Part shown: positions 19,501-28,500 of the stretch, in pieces
How positions within the stretch are numbered: the first letter of the stretch is position 1
Layout of the letters: each line of letters starts with the position of its first letter
Origin: Oxalobacteraceae bacterium
GTDB lineage: Bacteria; Pseudomonadota; Gammaproteobacteria; Burkholderiales; Burkholderiaceae_D
NCBI GenBank assembly: GCA_027484285.1
Contig: JAIXTG010000424.1
Span: 1 to 41,512 of the forward strand
Direction of reading: 5' to 3'
Length of the DNA: 41,512 bases
Notes under the pieces: generated by a model
Databases searched by the model: none
Told to the model about the DNA's origin: nothing
What the model saw: the letters and a program-made list of their open reading frames with translations, nothing else
Position numbers and translations under genes: made by a program

Positions 19501-21820
19501 CAACCTGATCACCGCCACCAACGTGCCGGCCGGGCTGACGGCCAGCTTCACCCGCACCAGCAGTACCGAGATCACCGTTACGCTGACCGGCAACGCGACC
19601 AACCATGCGAATGCCAATGACATCAGCAACCTGACCTTCACCTTTGCCAATGGCGCATTTACCAATACTGCGACGGCCGCGAACGTCACCGGCTACCTGA
19701 CGAACAACCTGGTCGTGGATTTCGATGCGGCACCGACGCTGATTTACTCCGGCAGCACCCTGACCGAGGCAGCAGCGAACAACGGCACGATCAGCAATAC
19801 GATCACCATCACGCTGGCCAACGACACCTTCACCGGCAGCAATGGCGACAACCTGATCACCGGCGGCAAGGTCAGCGTGACCAACGTGCCGGCCGGACTG
19901 ACGGCGGTGATTACCCGCACCAGCAGCACTACCGCCACGCTGACGCTGACCGGTACGGCCACCAGCCACACGAACGCCAACGACATCAGCAACCTGACGG
20001 TTGCCTTCGGCGATACCGCTTTTACCGGCGGCAGTGCGAGCGCGATCACCAACGCCACCCGGAACAACCTGGTGGTCGACTTCGCCAACCCGCCGGCATT
20101 GAGCTATTCGTCCGGCACCCTGAGCGAAGCCGGCGCGAATGACGGTTCGGTCAGCACCACGATCACCATCACGCTCAATGGCGACACCTTCACCGGCAGC
20201 AATGGCGACAACCTCGTCACCGGGGGCAAGGTCAGCGTGACTAATGTGCCGGCCGGACTGACGGCAGTCGTGACCCGCACCGGCAGCACCACGGCCACGC
20301 TGACGCTGACAGGCACGGCGACCAGCCATGCGAATGCCAACGACATCAGCAACCTGACGGTCGCCTTTGGCAACACGGCCTTTACCGGCGGCAGCGCCGC
20401 GGCAATCAGCAATGCGACGAAGAACAACCTGGTGGTCGACTTCGCCGATCCGTCGACGTCACCGCCGCCGGCGTCGTATTCGGCCATCCTCGACCCGACC
20501 AGCGACACCGGTGCGCGCGACAGCGTGACCGCGACGATCGAGCCGAAGTTCACGCTGAATGCCGGCAACCTGCTGACCACCGGCGGATCGGCGCGGCTGC
20601 TGGCGCCGGACGGCAGTGTGATTGGCTCGGCCGCCGTGACCGCCGCCGACATTGCGGCCGGGCGGATCAGCGTGCCGACCGATCTGCTCGACGACGGCGT
20701 CTACACCTTCACTTCGCAGATTCTTGATGCAGCCGGCAACGTGGTCGGCAGCGCGCCTGTGACGGTGACGATCGTGACCGACCGCGACGGCGTCGCGCCC
20801 TCGGTCGAGCTGGCAGCCAACAACGGCGACTTCAACCGCGACGGCATCAAGGACTGGCTGCAGAACAATGTGGCGCAGCTGCCACTCACCTCGATGCTTG
20901 CCTACAACGCCGGCAAGGATGCCCCGGCCACGAGCTTCGGTGCGGTCATGGCCGGCAACGTCAACGTCAAAAACCTCGCACAGGCGGTTCAGCTCGACGC
21001 GGGCGCACAGCTGGTGGACGTGTTCCTGAGCGACCTGCCCACCATCCCGCTGCCGGCTGCGGTCACTGCGGTGACACCCCTGTTCGATTTCACGGTGACA
21101 TCGGCGACCAACACCCGACTGACTGACATCGATCCGGCAAGGGCCGGACTGCAGACCCGTGTCACGATCGACTTGCCGACCGGCGTATTAGCCACCGCCT
21201 TTGTCAAGTACAACGCGACCACCGGCACCTGGACCGACTTTGCCAATCTTGCGTCGCTGAAGGGCAGCGGCGACGGTGCGGCGCTGATCGACACCAACAA
21301 TGACGGCCGGGTGGACCGCATCATCGTCACCTTGACCGATGGCGGCCCCGGCGACGAAGATGGCCTCGTCAACGGCACGATCATCGACCCCGGTGCACTG
21401 GCCGTGACGGACATCCTGCCGGTCTATTCGCTGCTGCAGAAGAAAAAAGAAACACCGATGGCCGTCGTGGCCAAGAGCATCGACTCGCGCCTGGACTTCT
21501 ACGTCACCACCGCCAACGATCCGGACACCGTGGCGCTGAAGGCGTGGCAGAACAAGCTCACCGGCGATTATTTCTACGCACCGGAAGGCACGCCGCTGCC
21601 CTACCGCTGCTACGTCGAGCGCCCCGACATCAACCTCGGCCGCGTGTATGAAGTGGGCGAAGGCGCATTCGACGTCCACCTTTACCTGAACAAAAAAGGC
21701 CGCACCGAACTGATGAGCCAGGACGCGGCCACGCAGGCCAACCTGATCGGCCTCGGCTACAAGGACATGGGCGCGATCTTCGGATCGGCCGACCCGATCG
21801 CCTCCCTGTTTGGCCAGTGA
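16598..21820 (+). CDS. DUF4347 protein with Calx-beta, seven 118-aa repeats and choice-of-anchor U-like domain
   Basis: 1740 residues from ATG at 16598, chosen for GGGGA just upstream. The frame also opens at 16487, but that leader is A/T-rich and has no Shine-Dalgarno. Order: DUF4347 (about 20-165) with HLFTHGRPGAI (H75) and VLWGCSVMADD (C113), a His/Cys pair placed as in caspase-fold peptidases; a beta-rich domain with DDTDNDGLFDEV (about 180-345); a Calx-beta domain ending GTATILDNDG (about 345-455); then seven tandem repeats of about 118 residues (nt 17963-20451), each starting with a (S/I)Y(S/T)G-like motif and carrying NLPAGL/NVPAGL and NDISNLT-like motifs. After nt 20460 come a beta domain, DFNRDGIKDW, and a choice-of-anchor U-like domain (VTIDLPTGV, NDGRVDRI, GGPGDEDGLVNGTIIDPG). 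The last 110 residues weakly resemble DUF5648. There are no RTX repeats. Probably a giant surface protein or adhesin; the export route is not visible. Confidence 0.88.
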   Translation: MSQSLLPSNLQGHAAPRLRIPTDLIIADGAAPDVAGLLQDAILPVVALRECSNPLQAITTVLAGEQLRTLHLFTHGRPGAIRICDQWLTAADLVRHANLLTTWQADEIVLWGCSVMADDSLARTLESLTGATVYGSVTPVGRTNGFQNLEVVPLPDAGTDSKTLSLVLSEAALQQMDFVLADVSVFFTSGYLGTQGRNTNQADNIKTFSTLGIQKIAFVQDDTDNDGLFDEVATQGNDVAGTIKIYQTDGTIHSLTGALNWRETTGSKIEVLGFIFGATQSATITNGASSFIISGGSTSGTSSTLGLKSYVSNFSFTDGQNRSGNAATAGLLQALNDELTNAPQPSTITLTASSVLEGTSLTFTVTMNKAPTSTQYFSLVTGGSATSGSDFNGTYTFSNGVTRNADGTISVPSGVTSFTVSVVTTDDAALEASETLSLQIGNRTGTATILDNDGAYLTYSGSTFNEAVANNGSISTTLTITLAGDTFAANVVSGNLITASNLPAGLTASFTRTSDTQISVTLTGNATNHANSNDISNLGFSFANGAFVSTASAANVSGSVRNDLAVNFNDPPTLSYSGTTFYESSANNGAIRNTVTITLANDTFSGTDGDNLIATGKVAVTNVPAGLTAVVTRTSSTTATLALSSNATSHTTDISNLTVTFLNGAFTNTTAAANVTGYLRNDLVVDFDAAAPALSYTGSPLSESAANDGTVAGSITITLANDAFTGVNGDNLVTAGKVAVTNVPAGLTAVVTRTSSTTATLTLTGTASAHANANDLSALTVTFGDSAFASGSAAAVTDATKNNLAVNFNDPPALSYSGNTFSESGANNGAISTSITITLTDDTFAANVVSSNLIAAANLPAGLTASFTRTSDTEITATLTGNATSHANANDISNLTFTFGDGAFTNTATAANVTGYRKSDLVVDFANPPALSYSGTTFYEALANNGSISNTITITLTGDTFDANVVSGNLITATNVPAGLTASFTRTSSTEITVTLTGNATNHANANDISNLTFTFANGAFTNTATAANVTGYLTNNLVVDFDAAPTLIYSGSTLTEAAANNGTISNTITITLANDTFTGSNGDNLITGGKVSVTNVPAGLTAVITRTSSTTATLTLTGTATSHTNANDISNLTVAFGDTAFTGGSASAITNATRNNLVVDFANPPALSYSSGTLSEAGANDGSVSTTITITLNGDTFTGSNGDNLVTGGKVSVTNVPAGLTAVVTRTGSTTATLTLTGTATSHANANDISNLTVAFGNTAFTGGSAAAISNATKNNLVVDFADPSTSPPPASYSAILDPTSDTGARDSVTATIEPKFTLNAGNLLTTGGSARLLAPDGSVIGSAAVTAADIAAGRISVPTDLLDDGVYTFTSQILDAAGNVVGSAPVTVTIVTDRDGVAPSVELAANNGDFNRDGIKDWLQNNVAQLPLTSMLAYNAGKDAPATSFGAVMAGNVNVKNLAQAVQLDAGAQLVDVFLSDLPTIPLPAAVTAVTPLFDFTVTSATNTRLTDIDPARAGLQTRVTIDLPTGVLATAFVKYNATTGTWTDFANLASLKGSGDGAALIDTNNDGRVDRIIVTLTDGGPGDEDGLVNGTIIDPGALAVTDILPVYSLLQKKKETPMAVVAKSIDSRLDFYVTTANDPDTVALKAWQNKLTGDYFYAPEGTPLPYRCYVERPDINLGRVYEVGEGAFDVHLYLNKKGRTELMSQDAATQANLIGLGYKDMGAIFGSADPIASLFGQ
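17963..20451 (+). repeat. Seven coding tandem repeats of about 355 bp
   Basis: Within the DUF4347 gene, seven in-frame units start at a (S/I)Y(S/T)G-type motif followed by E/A-rich and (A/S)NNGxI segments. Two subtypes exist. Type A has NLPAGLTASFTRTSDT-like cores (units 1, 4 and 5). Type B has GKVxVTNVPAGLTAVVTR cores with an extra GDNL insertion (units 2, 3, 6 and 7). A single diverged type-B-like unit also occurs in the 25544 gene. Confidence 0.85.
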
Positions 21821-21855
21821 TGACGATGACTGCCCTGCTGAAAGTGACCCCACCC

Positions 21856-22554
21856 ATGAACACAACTACCCTGGCAGGCGGCATCGCTGCCGCCCTCCTG
21901 CTGGCGCTTGCGAATGCTGCTTCGGCCGCACAAGACGCAGACGAACCCTCCCTCTACGCCAACATCACCCTCGGGCACGGCGTCGCCGTCTCGGGCGGCA
22001 ATGCGCGCGTCAGCCTCGGCGGCGGGGTATCGGCAAACGCATCTGTCGGCTACGACGCCGGACCGGCAGGCTCGCTGGCCTTCGGCCGCGAGTTCGTATC
22101 GAAAAAAGAGAATGAAGAGCCGAAGCACTACCGGCTCGAGGGCGAGCTGTGGGCGGGCAGCGTCAAGCGCACGTCGATCACGCTGGATGGCACGACGGTT
22201 GCGCGGCGCGATGCGATCGATGCCCAGGCCCTGTTCGTGAACGGGCTCTACCGCTTCTACAACAATGAACGCTACCGGGGCTGGCTGGGAGTGGGGCTGG
22301 GATGGGGACGCGTGTCCGTGCCATCCGCACAGGACGCCCTGCAGCCGTGCGACTGCTTCGGCGCCAAAACCGCCAGCGGCCTCGCCTACCGCCTCAAGCT
22401 GCAGGTACAGCGCGACCTGTCGGAAAACACCCGGCTGTTTGCCGAGCTGGGCTATGTCCGGCTACCCGCCGACAGCACCGGCGGCTTGCCCTCCACCCGC
22501 TACGGCGCCCTCGGCCTGACCACCATCGGGGTGGGACTGGAGCGGCGCTTCTGA
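21856..22554 (+). CDS. Outer-membrane beta-barrel protein
   Basis: 232 residues from ATG at 21856. The frame opens upstream at 21817, overlapping the previous stop, but the signal peptide (residues 1-23, hydrophobic LAGGIAAALLLALANAAS-A) starts at this ATG. The mature part has alternating strands with YANITLGHG, GLYRFYNNERYRGWLGVGLGWGR, LFAELGYVRL and a C-terminal strand ending in Phe (GVGLERRF), the signature recognised by the BAM complex. A CDC pair lies in a loop. It is about the size of an OmpW/OmpA-barrel-type 8-strand protein. It begins 35 nt after the DUF4347 gene and is probably co-transcribed. It might assist surface exposure of that protein (inference only). Confidence 0.85.
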   Translation: MNTTTLAGGIAAALLLALANAASAAQDADEPSLYANITLGHGVAVSGGNARVSLGGGVSANASVGYDAGPAGSLAFGREFVSKKENEEPKHYRLEGELWAGSVKRTSITLDGTTVARRDAIDAQALFVNGLYRFYNNERYRGWLGVGLGWGRVSVPSAQDALQPCDCFGAKTASGLAYRLKLQVQRDLSENTRLFAELGYVRLPADSTGGLPSTRYGALGLTTIGVGLERRF

Positions 22555-22569
22555 GCATGTTCTTTCGAT

Positions 22570-22636
22570 GGGACACTCACTCTGTTCGGCCTGTCATCGG
22601 CCATTCGCAGAGCGCGGCATGTCTTGCCGGTGTCCC
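22570..22636. repeat. REP element with degenerate right arm
   Basis: GGGACACTCACTCTGTTC (22570-22587) lies 15 nt after the stop codon of the outer-membrane protein. The expected right arm is broken: CAGAG at about 22607 and GGTGTCCC at about 22629-22636 are separated by unrelated bases, as if the arm had taken an insertion. Confidence 0.65.
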
Positions 22637-22673
22637 TTTGATTGAGTCGGCTGCCTGAAGGCCTGCCGATCGG

Positions 22674-22964
22674 CTAGTCGTTCGTGGTGGTGAAGTTCTC
22701 GTAGCGAACGACGAGCGCCGCGTCGCTTACCCCGGCCTGCGCCAGGCGCGCGGCGATGCCGGTGATTTCCTGCTCATAGCGACGAAACACCTCTTCCGGC
22801 AAATAGCTGCTGAACAGCCGGCGCGCCGCCAGGTCGGTGAGTGTCTTGTTCGACACAAAACACGACCGCGACGACATGGCCTGCTTGTTACCGAAGCGGA
22901 ATGCCGGCTTGACGGGAAAGCGGATGCCGGTGGTACTGACGTCGAGTTCGGATGATTGGATCAT
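22674..22964 (-). CDS. Hypothetical protein
   Basis: 96 residues from ATG at 22964, with AGGAG about eight bases upstream. I do not recognise it firmly. The CFVSNKTLTDLAARRL segment weakly resembles the CFVSREALEDL motif of DUF1488 proteins, and the C-terminal half is predicted helical (EEVFRRYEQEITGIAARLAQAG). There is no signal peptide or membrane segment. It is flanked by the REP element on its 3' side and a gene-free stretch of about 260 nt on its 5' side. Confidence 0.6.
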   Translation of the reverse strand: MIQSSELDVSTTGIRFPVKPAFRFGNKQAMSSRSCFVSNKTLTDLAARRLFSSYLPEEVFRRYEQEITGIAARLAQAGVSDAALVVRYENFTTTND

Positions 22965-23228
22965 GGCGTGGACTCCTGAGAGGATGGGGGGCCGAAAGGA
23001 GTCCAGCGGGAACGACGTGCGCAGCAGGCAGTCGAGCGGGAAAGAGTCGTATCGGTCGGGGGGTGCCAGACTGACTATACGCGGGCTGCCACAGAAAGCC
23101 AGCGCTTTCTTTGGTCCGCAAGCGCCGTGCGCGGCGGCCTGAGCTTCGCTTGAGCAGCCTCTAGGAGCCCTTGCTGGCCGCAGGGTTCGTTTCGCAAAAT
23201 AGGCACACCCACCCTTTAGTCGTCCCCG

Positions 23229-24203
23229 ATGCCCCTTGCGTCCTCCCGCCGCCTGCGCAACTCATCCCGCCGCCGCGCGGGCCGCGCCACCGGCCCCACC
23301 ACGGTCGCTGGCAAAGCGCGCTCGGCAAAAAATGCGCTGGTGCATGGCGCCACCAGCCCACAGCTGCTCGACGACGCGGAGCGCACCCGCTATGCGCAGC
23401 TGTTGACGGCGTTGCAGATGCACTACCCGACGCCGCACCCGCTGGTGCAGCTGCAGCTCGAACGCATTGCGCGCCTGGCCGTGCAACTCGAGCGCATACA
23501 AGGGGTGATGGACGCCGCCTTCATCGTCGAGCGGCGGTCACAATCGGCCTTCGAGCGCGCCTGCACGGCACTGCACTTGTCGGATGACGAGCAAGCGCAT
23601 CTGCTGGTGACGAGAATCGCGCGGCTGCAAGGACGCGCGCCCCCGGCGTCGGCAGAAGCCCAGCTGATGGCCGCCGTGGGCGAAATCCGTGCGGTCGGCG
23701 ACCCGGCGCTGTTGACGACCCATCAGCAATTCCTGACCATCGTGCCGAAGGTGTGCCGCTACTTGGTCGAACAGGCGCGCTGGCACAAGCTCACGTTAAG
23801 TGAGTATCTATTGACCCGGCAGGCCGACCCGGCGCAGTCCGCGCGCGTCGCGGCAGCGGCGAACCGCGACGAGCTAGCTGCAGCGCCTGATGTCAAACCG
23901 ACCGGGGGCGCAGTCGATGACGACATTGCCGCGGCCGTGCTCGAGGTCGCCCCAGAAATACTGCAGCGCGCGGTCATGTGGTTTAGCCAGCACCGCAGGG
24001 CGCTTTTCAATGCCCAGACGCGCGAACAGCAACTGGAAGCCCTGACCGAGGCCGTGCAAGCGGCATCGGTGCCGGAGTTGGACAAGCTCGATCGGCTCAT
24101 GCGCTACCAGACAACGATCAACCGGCAGCTGTCAACCGCCATTGGGGAATTGCTGGAGTTGACTAGGCGCAGCGAGCGCCCGGCAGCGACCCCGGGACGC
24201 TGA
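23229..24203 (+). CDS. Hypothetical protein with GPTT-GKARSAKNALVHG motif
   Basis: 324 residues. The N-terminus is Arg-rich and contains GPTTVAGKARSAKNALVHGA, a form of the 'GP(T/V)T..GKARSxxNAxxHG' signature of a widespread bacterial family of unknown function. Such proteins often lie in variable genomic regions. The rest is predicted mostly helical, with an LQLERIARLAVQLERIQGVMDAAF segment near 80-105 (in two halves, likely coiled coil) and a C-terminal LDKLDRLMRYQTTINRQL segment. No catalytic motif is seen. ATG at 23229 has no clear Shine-Dalgarno, but no other start preserves the signature. The Arg-rich N-terminus suggests nucleic-acid binding (inference). Confidence 0.75.
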   Translation: MPLASSRRLRNSSRRRAGRATGPTTVAGKARSAKNALVHGATSPQLLDDAERTRYAQLLTALQMHYPTPHPLVQLQLERIARLAVQLERIQGVMDAAFIVERRSQSAFERACTALHLSDDEQAHLLVTRIARLQGRAPPASAEAQLMAAVGEIRAVGDPALLTTHQQFLTIVPKVCRYLVEQARWHKLTLSEYLLTRQADPAQSARVAAAANRDELAAAPDVKPTGGAVDDDIAAAVLEVAPEILQRAVMWFSQHRRALFNAQTREQQLEALTEAVQAASVPELDKLDRLMRYQTTINRQLSTAIGELLELTRRSERPAATPGR

Positions 24204-24578
24204 ACGCGTCAAGGCTACGCACCGGCGCTACCGCGATAAATATCCAAAGCAATCCCTGCACGCCCTGGTTGATTGGGAAGACGGCGACAGGAAGATTTGG
24301 CCTTCCTCGCCGCATCGCCCCGCAGCGGCAAAGCCACCGTTTCATCATGCACTGCAGCGTCAGATTTAGGCAACGCACAGACGAATCACGCTGCAAGCTG
24401 CACAAGACGGCGATAACTAGAGAAGCGCAGGCCCCAATGGCGCCGGGGAAGCGGCCAGCATGTCCCCCGAGGACGCGTCTGCAGCCCCGTGAAGGCGCTT
24501 TCCCTGAAGTCGATAATTGCTGGCCCGTAGGACGCGGCGCTTTGGATTACGTATTGGACCGCTACATGCTAAGCCATC

Positions 24579-24861
24579 GTGTCTCGCCACCCGCCACCCA
24601 TCCTGACACCCGTCGATCCCAATGCCCTGCTGAACTGGGCCCGCTGGGTGCTGCGCGCTCGTACCGAGCGTGAACTGGCCCGGTGTCTTGATATCAGCAC
24701 GCCGCCTCTTGCGAAGATACGGGGGCAGCCTGCCAATGACGGCCACCCTGCTGGTGAAGCCGCCGGCTGCGACGGAGGTGGCACTGCGAGGTTTGCTGAT
24801 CCGGGCCACGATGAGGCCGCCGTACTGCAGAGATAGGCTGCCGTGTGGCGCGCCTCACTAA
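24579..24861 (+). pseudogene. Decayed small XRE-like DNA-binding gene (copy 1)
   Basis: The first frame reads VDPNALLNWARWVL, then RELARCLDIS, matching the opening of a small helix-turn-helix protein that I recall from Burkholderiales (DPNALL...LARxLxxxPPVxSKIRHG). After ...AKIRG the match continues in another frame as GSLPMTATLLV and ALRGLL, resembling the family's RLPVGATLLI...RELRALM. The switch falls in the run GGGGG, so a one-base frameshift broke the gene. A second diverged copy lies at 30523-30792. Family recognition is from memory. Confidence 0.55.
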
Positions 24862-24970
24862 GAGCCAGCGCCACGCAAGGTGACTAATTAGAGAGGCGAT
24901 CGTCTCAAGAGATATGCCACCAGGGGGTAGGCTGAGACCTCAGCACGCCAAGCTTGACCAGCCAGCCAAA

Positions 24971-25291
24971 TCATCGGAACACGAATACCTGCCGGTCAGG
25001 TGCGTCGGGCACCGGTTCAGCCGCCCGCTTCGATCCCTTAACTGCTGCCCTCAGCCCAGTTTCGACCTTCTTTTCAGTCGGCAATACCAACTCCGCAAAA
25101 TCGACCGTTGCTAGCTTCCGATACTCAGCGACCTTGCGTATCGCTGCTTCCAATATCGACTTCGTCTGCGGTGCCGGCAGTTGCGCCAGGTAATCAGCGC
25201 ATGCAGGGAACGCCAAGTCTTTGGCTTTCTTGCGCTGTAGCTTTTTCGATTACTTCACAAAGTCGACGTATTGAGGGGAAAGCAGCAGTTT
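24971..25291 (-). pseudogene. Possible nonsense-interrupted remnant
   Basis: On the minus strand a coding-like frame reads LLLSPQYVDFVK, then TAA (25250-25252), then SKKLQRKKAKDLAFPACADYL and about 70 more residues with helical, charged segments (EAAIRKVAEYRKLATVDFAEL). Residues on both sides of the stop join smoothly, as if a Lys codon had become TAA. The only in-frame start after it is a TTG at 25216. I do not recognise the family. It could be chance. Confidence 0.25.
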
Positions 25292-25543
25292 TTAGAATTT
25301 ATTTTAACTGCACGATTTACTTAATAGCGCTATCAATTTAATACGAAACTTGTCCTCTTGCAAACACAAGCATTTCTTAATCGACAGCCCAAAAAGCCTA
25401 CAAAACACCTTCGCCGGCCAAAAAAATTTTTAAAATTTTTTTGTGGCAAGTATATTTCTTCAGACAATGTTTACCCGTTAAATGACTTATAACTAGTTTT
25501 TCACCAAGCGCTCGCTATTTATTTGCCCACATTGGAGTCCGTG

Positions 25544-28500
25544 ATGAACGTCAGCAGCACCTCATCTGTCAGCGATGAAATCACCTTTTTCCTAAGCAAC
25601 GTACCTAACCTCGATACGTTGTTGCTAAAGCTTCCTTCCAGCACTGACTTCCATGTTCTTGATGCCGAGGGCGATGCCTTGGCACAAATGGCTGCGATTC
25701 TTGAGGGACGTAGTGGATTGGGTGCCATCCATGTATTTAGCCACGGCAGCCCGGGCCAAATCGATTTAGGTAATGACTTACTAAGCTTGGGCACCTTGGC
25801 TAGCCGTACAGACCAACTCCTAGCAATCCGTTCATCACTTACCAGCGACGGCGATCTACTCATTTACGGTTGCAATGTAGCTGAAGGACCTATTGGCCAA
25901 GCATTTATCGAAAACTTAGCCACACTGACTGAAGCTGATGTCGCAGCATCCAACGATCTCACTGGCGCAGCCTTAAAACGGGGAAACTGGGAACTAGAAA
26001 TCAGAACCGGCGAAATAGAATCAAGCTCCTTTTCAGCCCCCGACTACGAGCACACCTTAGCCGTGACATCGGGCGCTACGGGATCCTGGACATTTAACAA
26101 CGGACTTTTGCGTTTCGGCAATGGAACCGAATCGTCTTTGAACAGCGCTGGAAACCTATTGCAGCCTTTTTATCTTGGCTCTGTTAACGGCACGACACGG
26201 TTCCGGCAACTGACGTTTTCCAACTATCCGCTCGACTCTGCAATCGCGGCAGGGGGCGATGGAACGAATACGTGGAATACAAGCGGCACCGTAGTTCAAA
26301 ACTCGACGTTATCCAATTGGATGGTTAACGACGATGGCTTTGTATCCACATCAGGCACCGTTGGGTACGGCACAATTATTTCGTACGGCGACTTGACCGT
26401 CGGCTCCTACAATCTCCGCATATCGAACCGGTACGAACTCGGACAGAACGCGTCATTCGTCAAAGTCACAAGCACCGTAACCAATATTGATGCAGATGCG
26501 GAAACCATCTCCAATCTTAGATATTGGGTGGGAACACGAGATGACTGGGTTGGAGACACTGATTCGCCAACTAAGACTCGCGGGAATATCAGCAACGGGG
26601 TTTTCAGCGCAACCACAAACGCCGCCGACCAATCAAAAGCCCTGCAAATTACTAGCGGTGACACTGGCGTGGTGTTTTATTCGCTGGACAATGTCTACAC
26701 GACTGTCAACCAAAGTTTAGGTTTTACCAGTGTTATCAATCAAAACCCCTCAACCGCACCGACCACGCTGACCGGGGATGATTCGTACGCCATGTACGTT
26801 CGGATGCCGGATATCGCACACAACCAAAGCTCGTCATTCACTTGGTACTACGCGGCCGGTGACGTATCAAACTTGAGCAGCATTATTAGTAGTCTTGGTG
26901 CAAAACTTCAATATTCGGTTAACACTGTTGCAGAGGGAAGCGCGAACACTGGGTCGATCACTACTGTCATTGCAATCACCCTTATTGGTGATACTTTCAC
27001 AGGAATCAACGATGACAATTTCACTGTTGGCGGAATATCCGCCAAGGCTTCAGTTGAAAATCTTCCGGCCGGCTTGTCTGCACAAGTTATTCGGACAAGC
27101 GCGACAACAGCTGAAATTCGCCTGACCGGCCGTGCAACTGCGCACGACAATACAAATGACATTTCCAATCTTCAAATTACTTTTCAGAATGCAGCCTTCA
27201 CCGGCGCTGACGCTTCGTCAGTGCAGGGGCGAACAAAGACATTCAATGTCGATTTCATCGAAGGTTCGAATACAGCCCCCACAGGACTGGGCAACTTAAC
27301 ATTGGCGGCGGTTGATGAAGACTCTTTGTCGCCGTCCGGCGCATCCATTAATGCTCTCGCGGGCCTGGCTTTTACAGATACCGACACAAATGACACCCTA
27401 AGCGGTGTCGCACTGGTTGGAAACGATGCCAATGCGAGCACACAAGGAAGTTGGCAGTACAGTACTAACAGTGCGAATTGGTTCGATGTTGGCACGGTCA
27501 GCGAGTCTCAGGCACTTGCACTTTCCTCCGTAACAAAAGTACGGTTTGTACCTGTTGCCAACTTCAACGGATCGCCAACCGCTCTTATTGTCCGTGCGCT
27601 CGATAGCAGCGTAAATTTCTTTAGCTCTAATACAATTACTGAAGCCCGTGTAACCTTGAATGCCTCTAATAATGGTGGCGCTTCAGGAATTGCCGCAAAT
27701 ACAAACACAATAAGCAGTAGCATCACTGCAATTAATGATGCGCCTACGTTGACGAGTTCAGGAAGCACTTCGTTCTCTGAAAACGCGGTTGCAGCAACCG
27801 TTAACCCATCGTTGACATTGGGGGATGTGGACAGCATAACTCTTGCTTCGGCGACCGTCTCGATCACAACGGCTTTCCAAAGCGGTGCTGATGTGCTGGC
27901 TTTTACAAATAACGGCACATCGATGGGCAACATAGCCGGCAGCTATGACACGGCCACCGGTGTATTGACCCTGACGTCTGCGGGCAACACAGCGCTGCTC
28001 ACAGAATGGCAGGCGGCGCTACGCGCCATAACCTACGCAAATACATCAGATGCGCCTAGCACTAGCACCCGAAGCGTCAGATTTATTGTCAACGATGGAA
28101 CAGCCAATAGCTCGGCAGGAACGAGATCGATCACCGTAACAGCAGCCAATGACGTACCAATAATCCAAAACCTAAACTCCGACGTAACCAATGGCACGGT
28201 TAATATTCCGATCAGCCTGAACTCTGATATCCCAGTCGCAATTACTGATATTGACTCCGCCAACTTTGACACCGGCGCCCTTACCATCACCACGGGGACT
28301 GGAACGGCCGATGGGGATTTCGTGGTCGACGGCACCACCGTCACAGCCGGTGCGAACGTCGGCACCGCCGATGCTACCCTTGCCGCCAGCGAGAAAATTT
28401 TCGTCGGCACTACCGATATCGGCACTGTCCACGCCACTAACACCGGGCAGGCCGGTGCGACGCTGAGGATTACTTTCAACGCCAGTGCGACCGCAACCAA

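Larger units (their letters stand above)
24204..25543. other. Gene-poor region with gene remnants
   Basis: About 1.3 kb without an intact gene. It holds a frameshifted XRE-like remnant (24579-24861), a possible nonsense-interrupted minus-strand remnant (24971-25291), and from 25240 to 25540 an A/T-rich stretch with poly-A/poly-T palindromes just before the 25544 gene, which is the likely promoter region. I see nothing assignable in 24204-24578. Confidence 0.5.
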
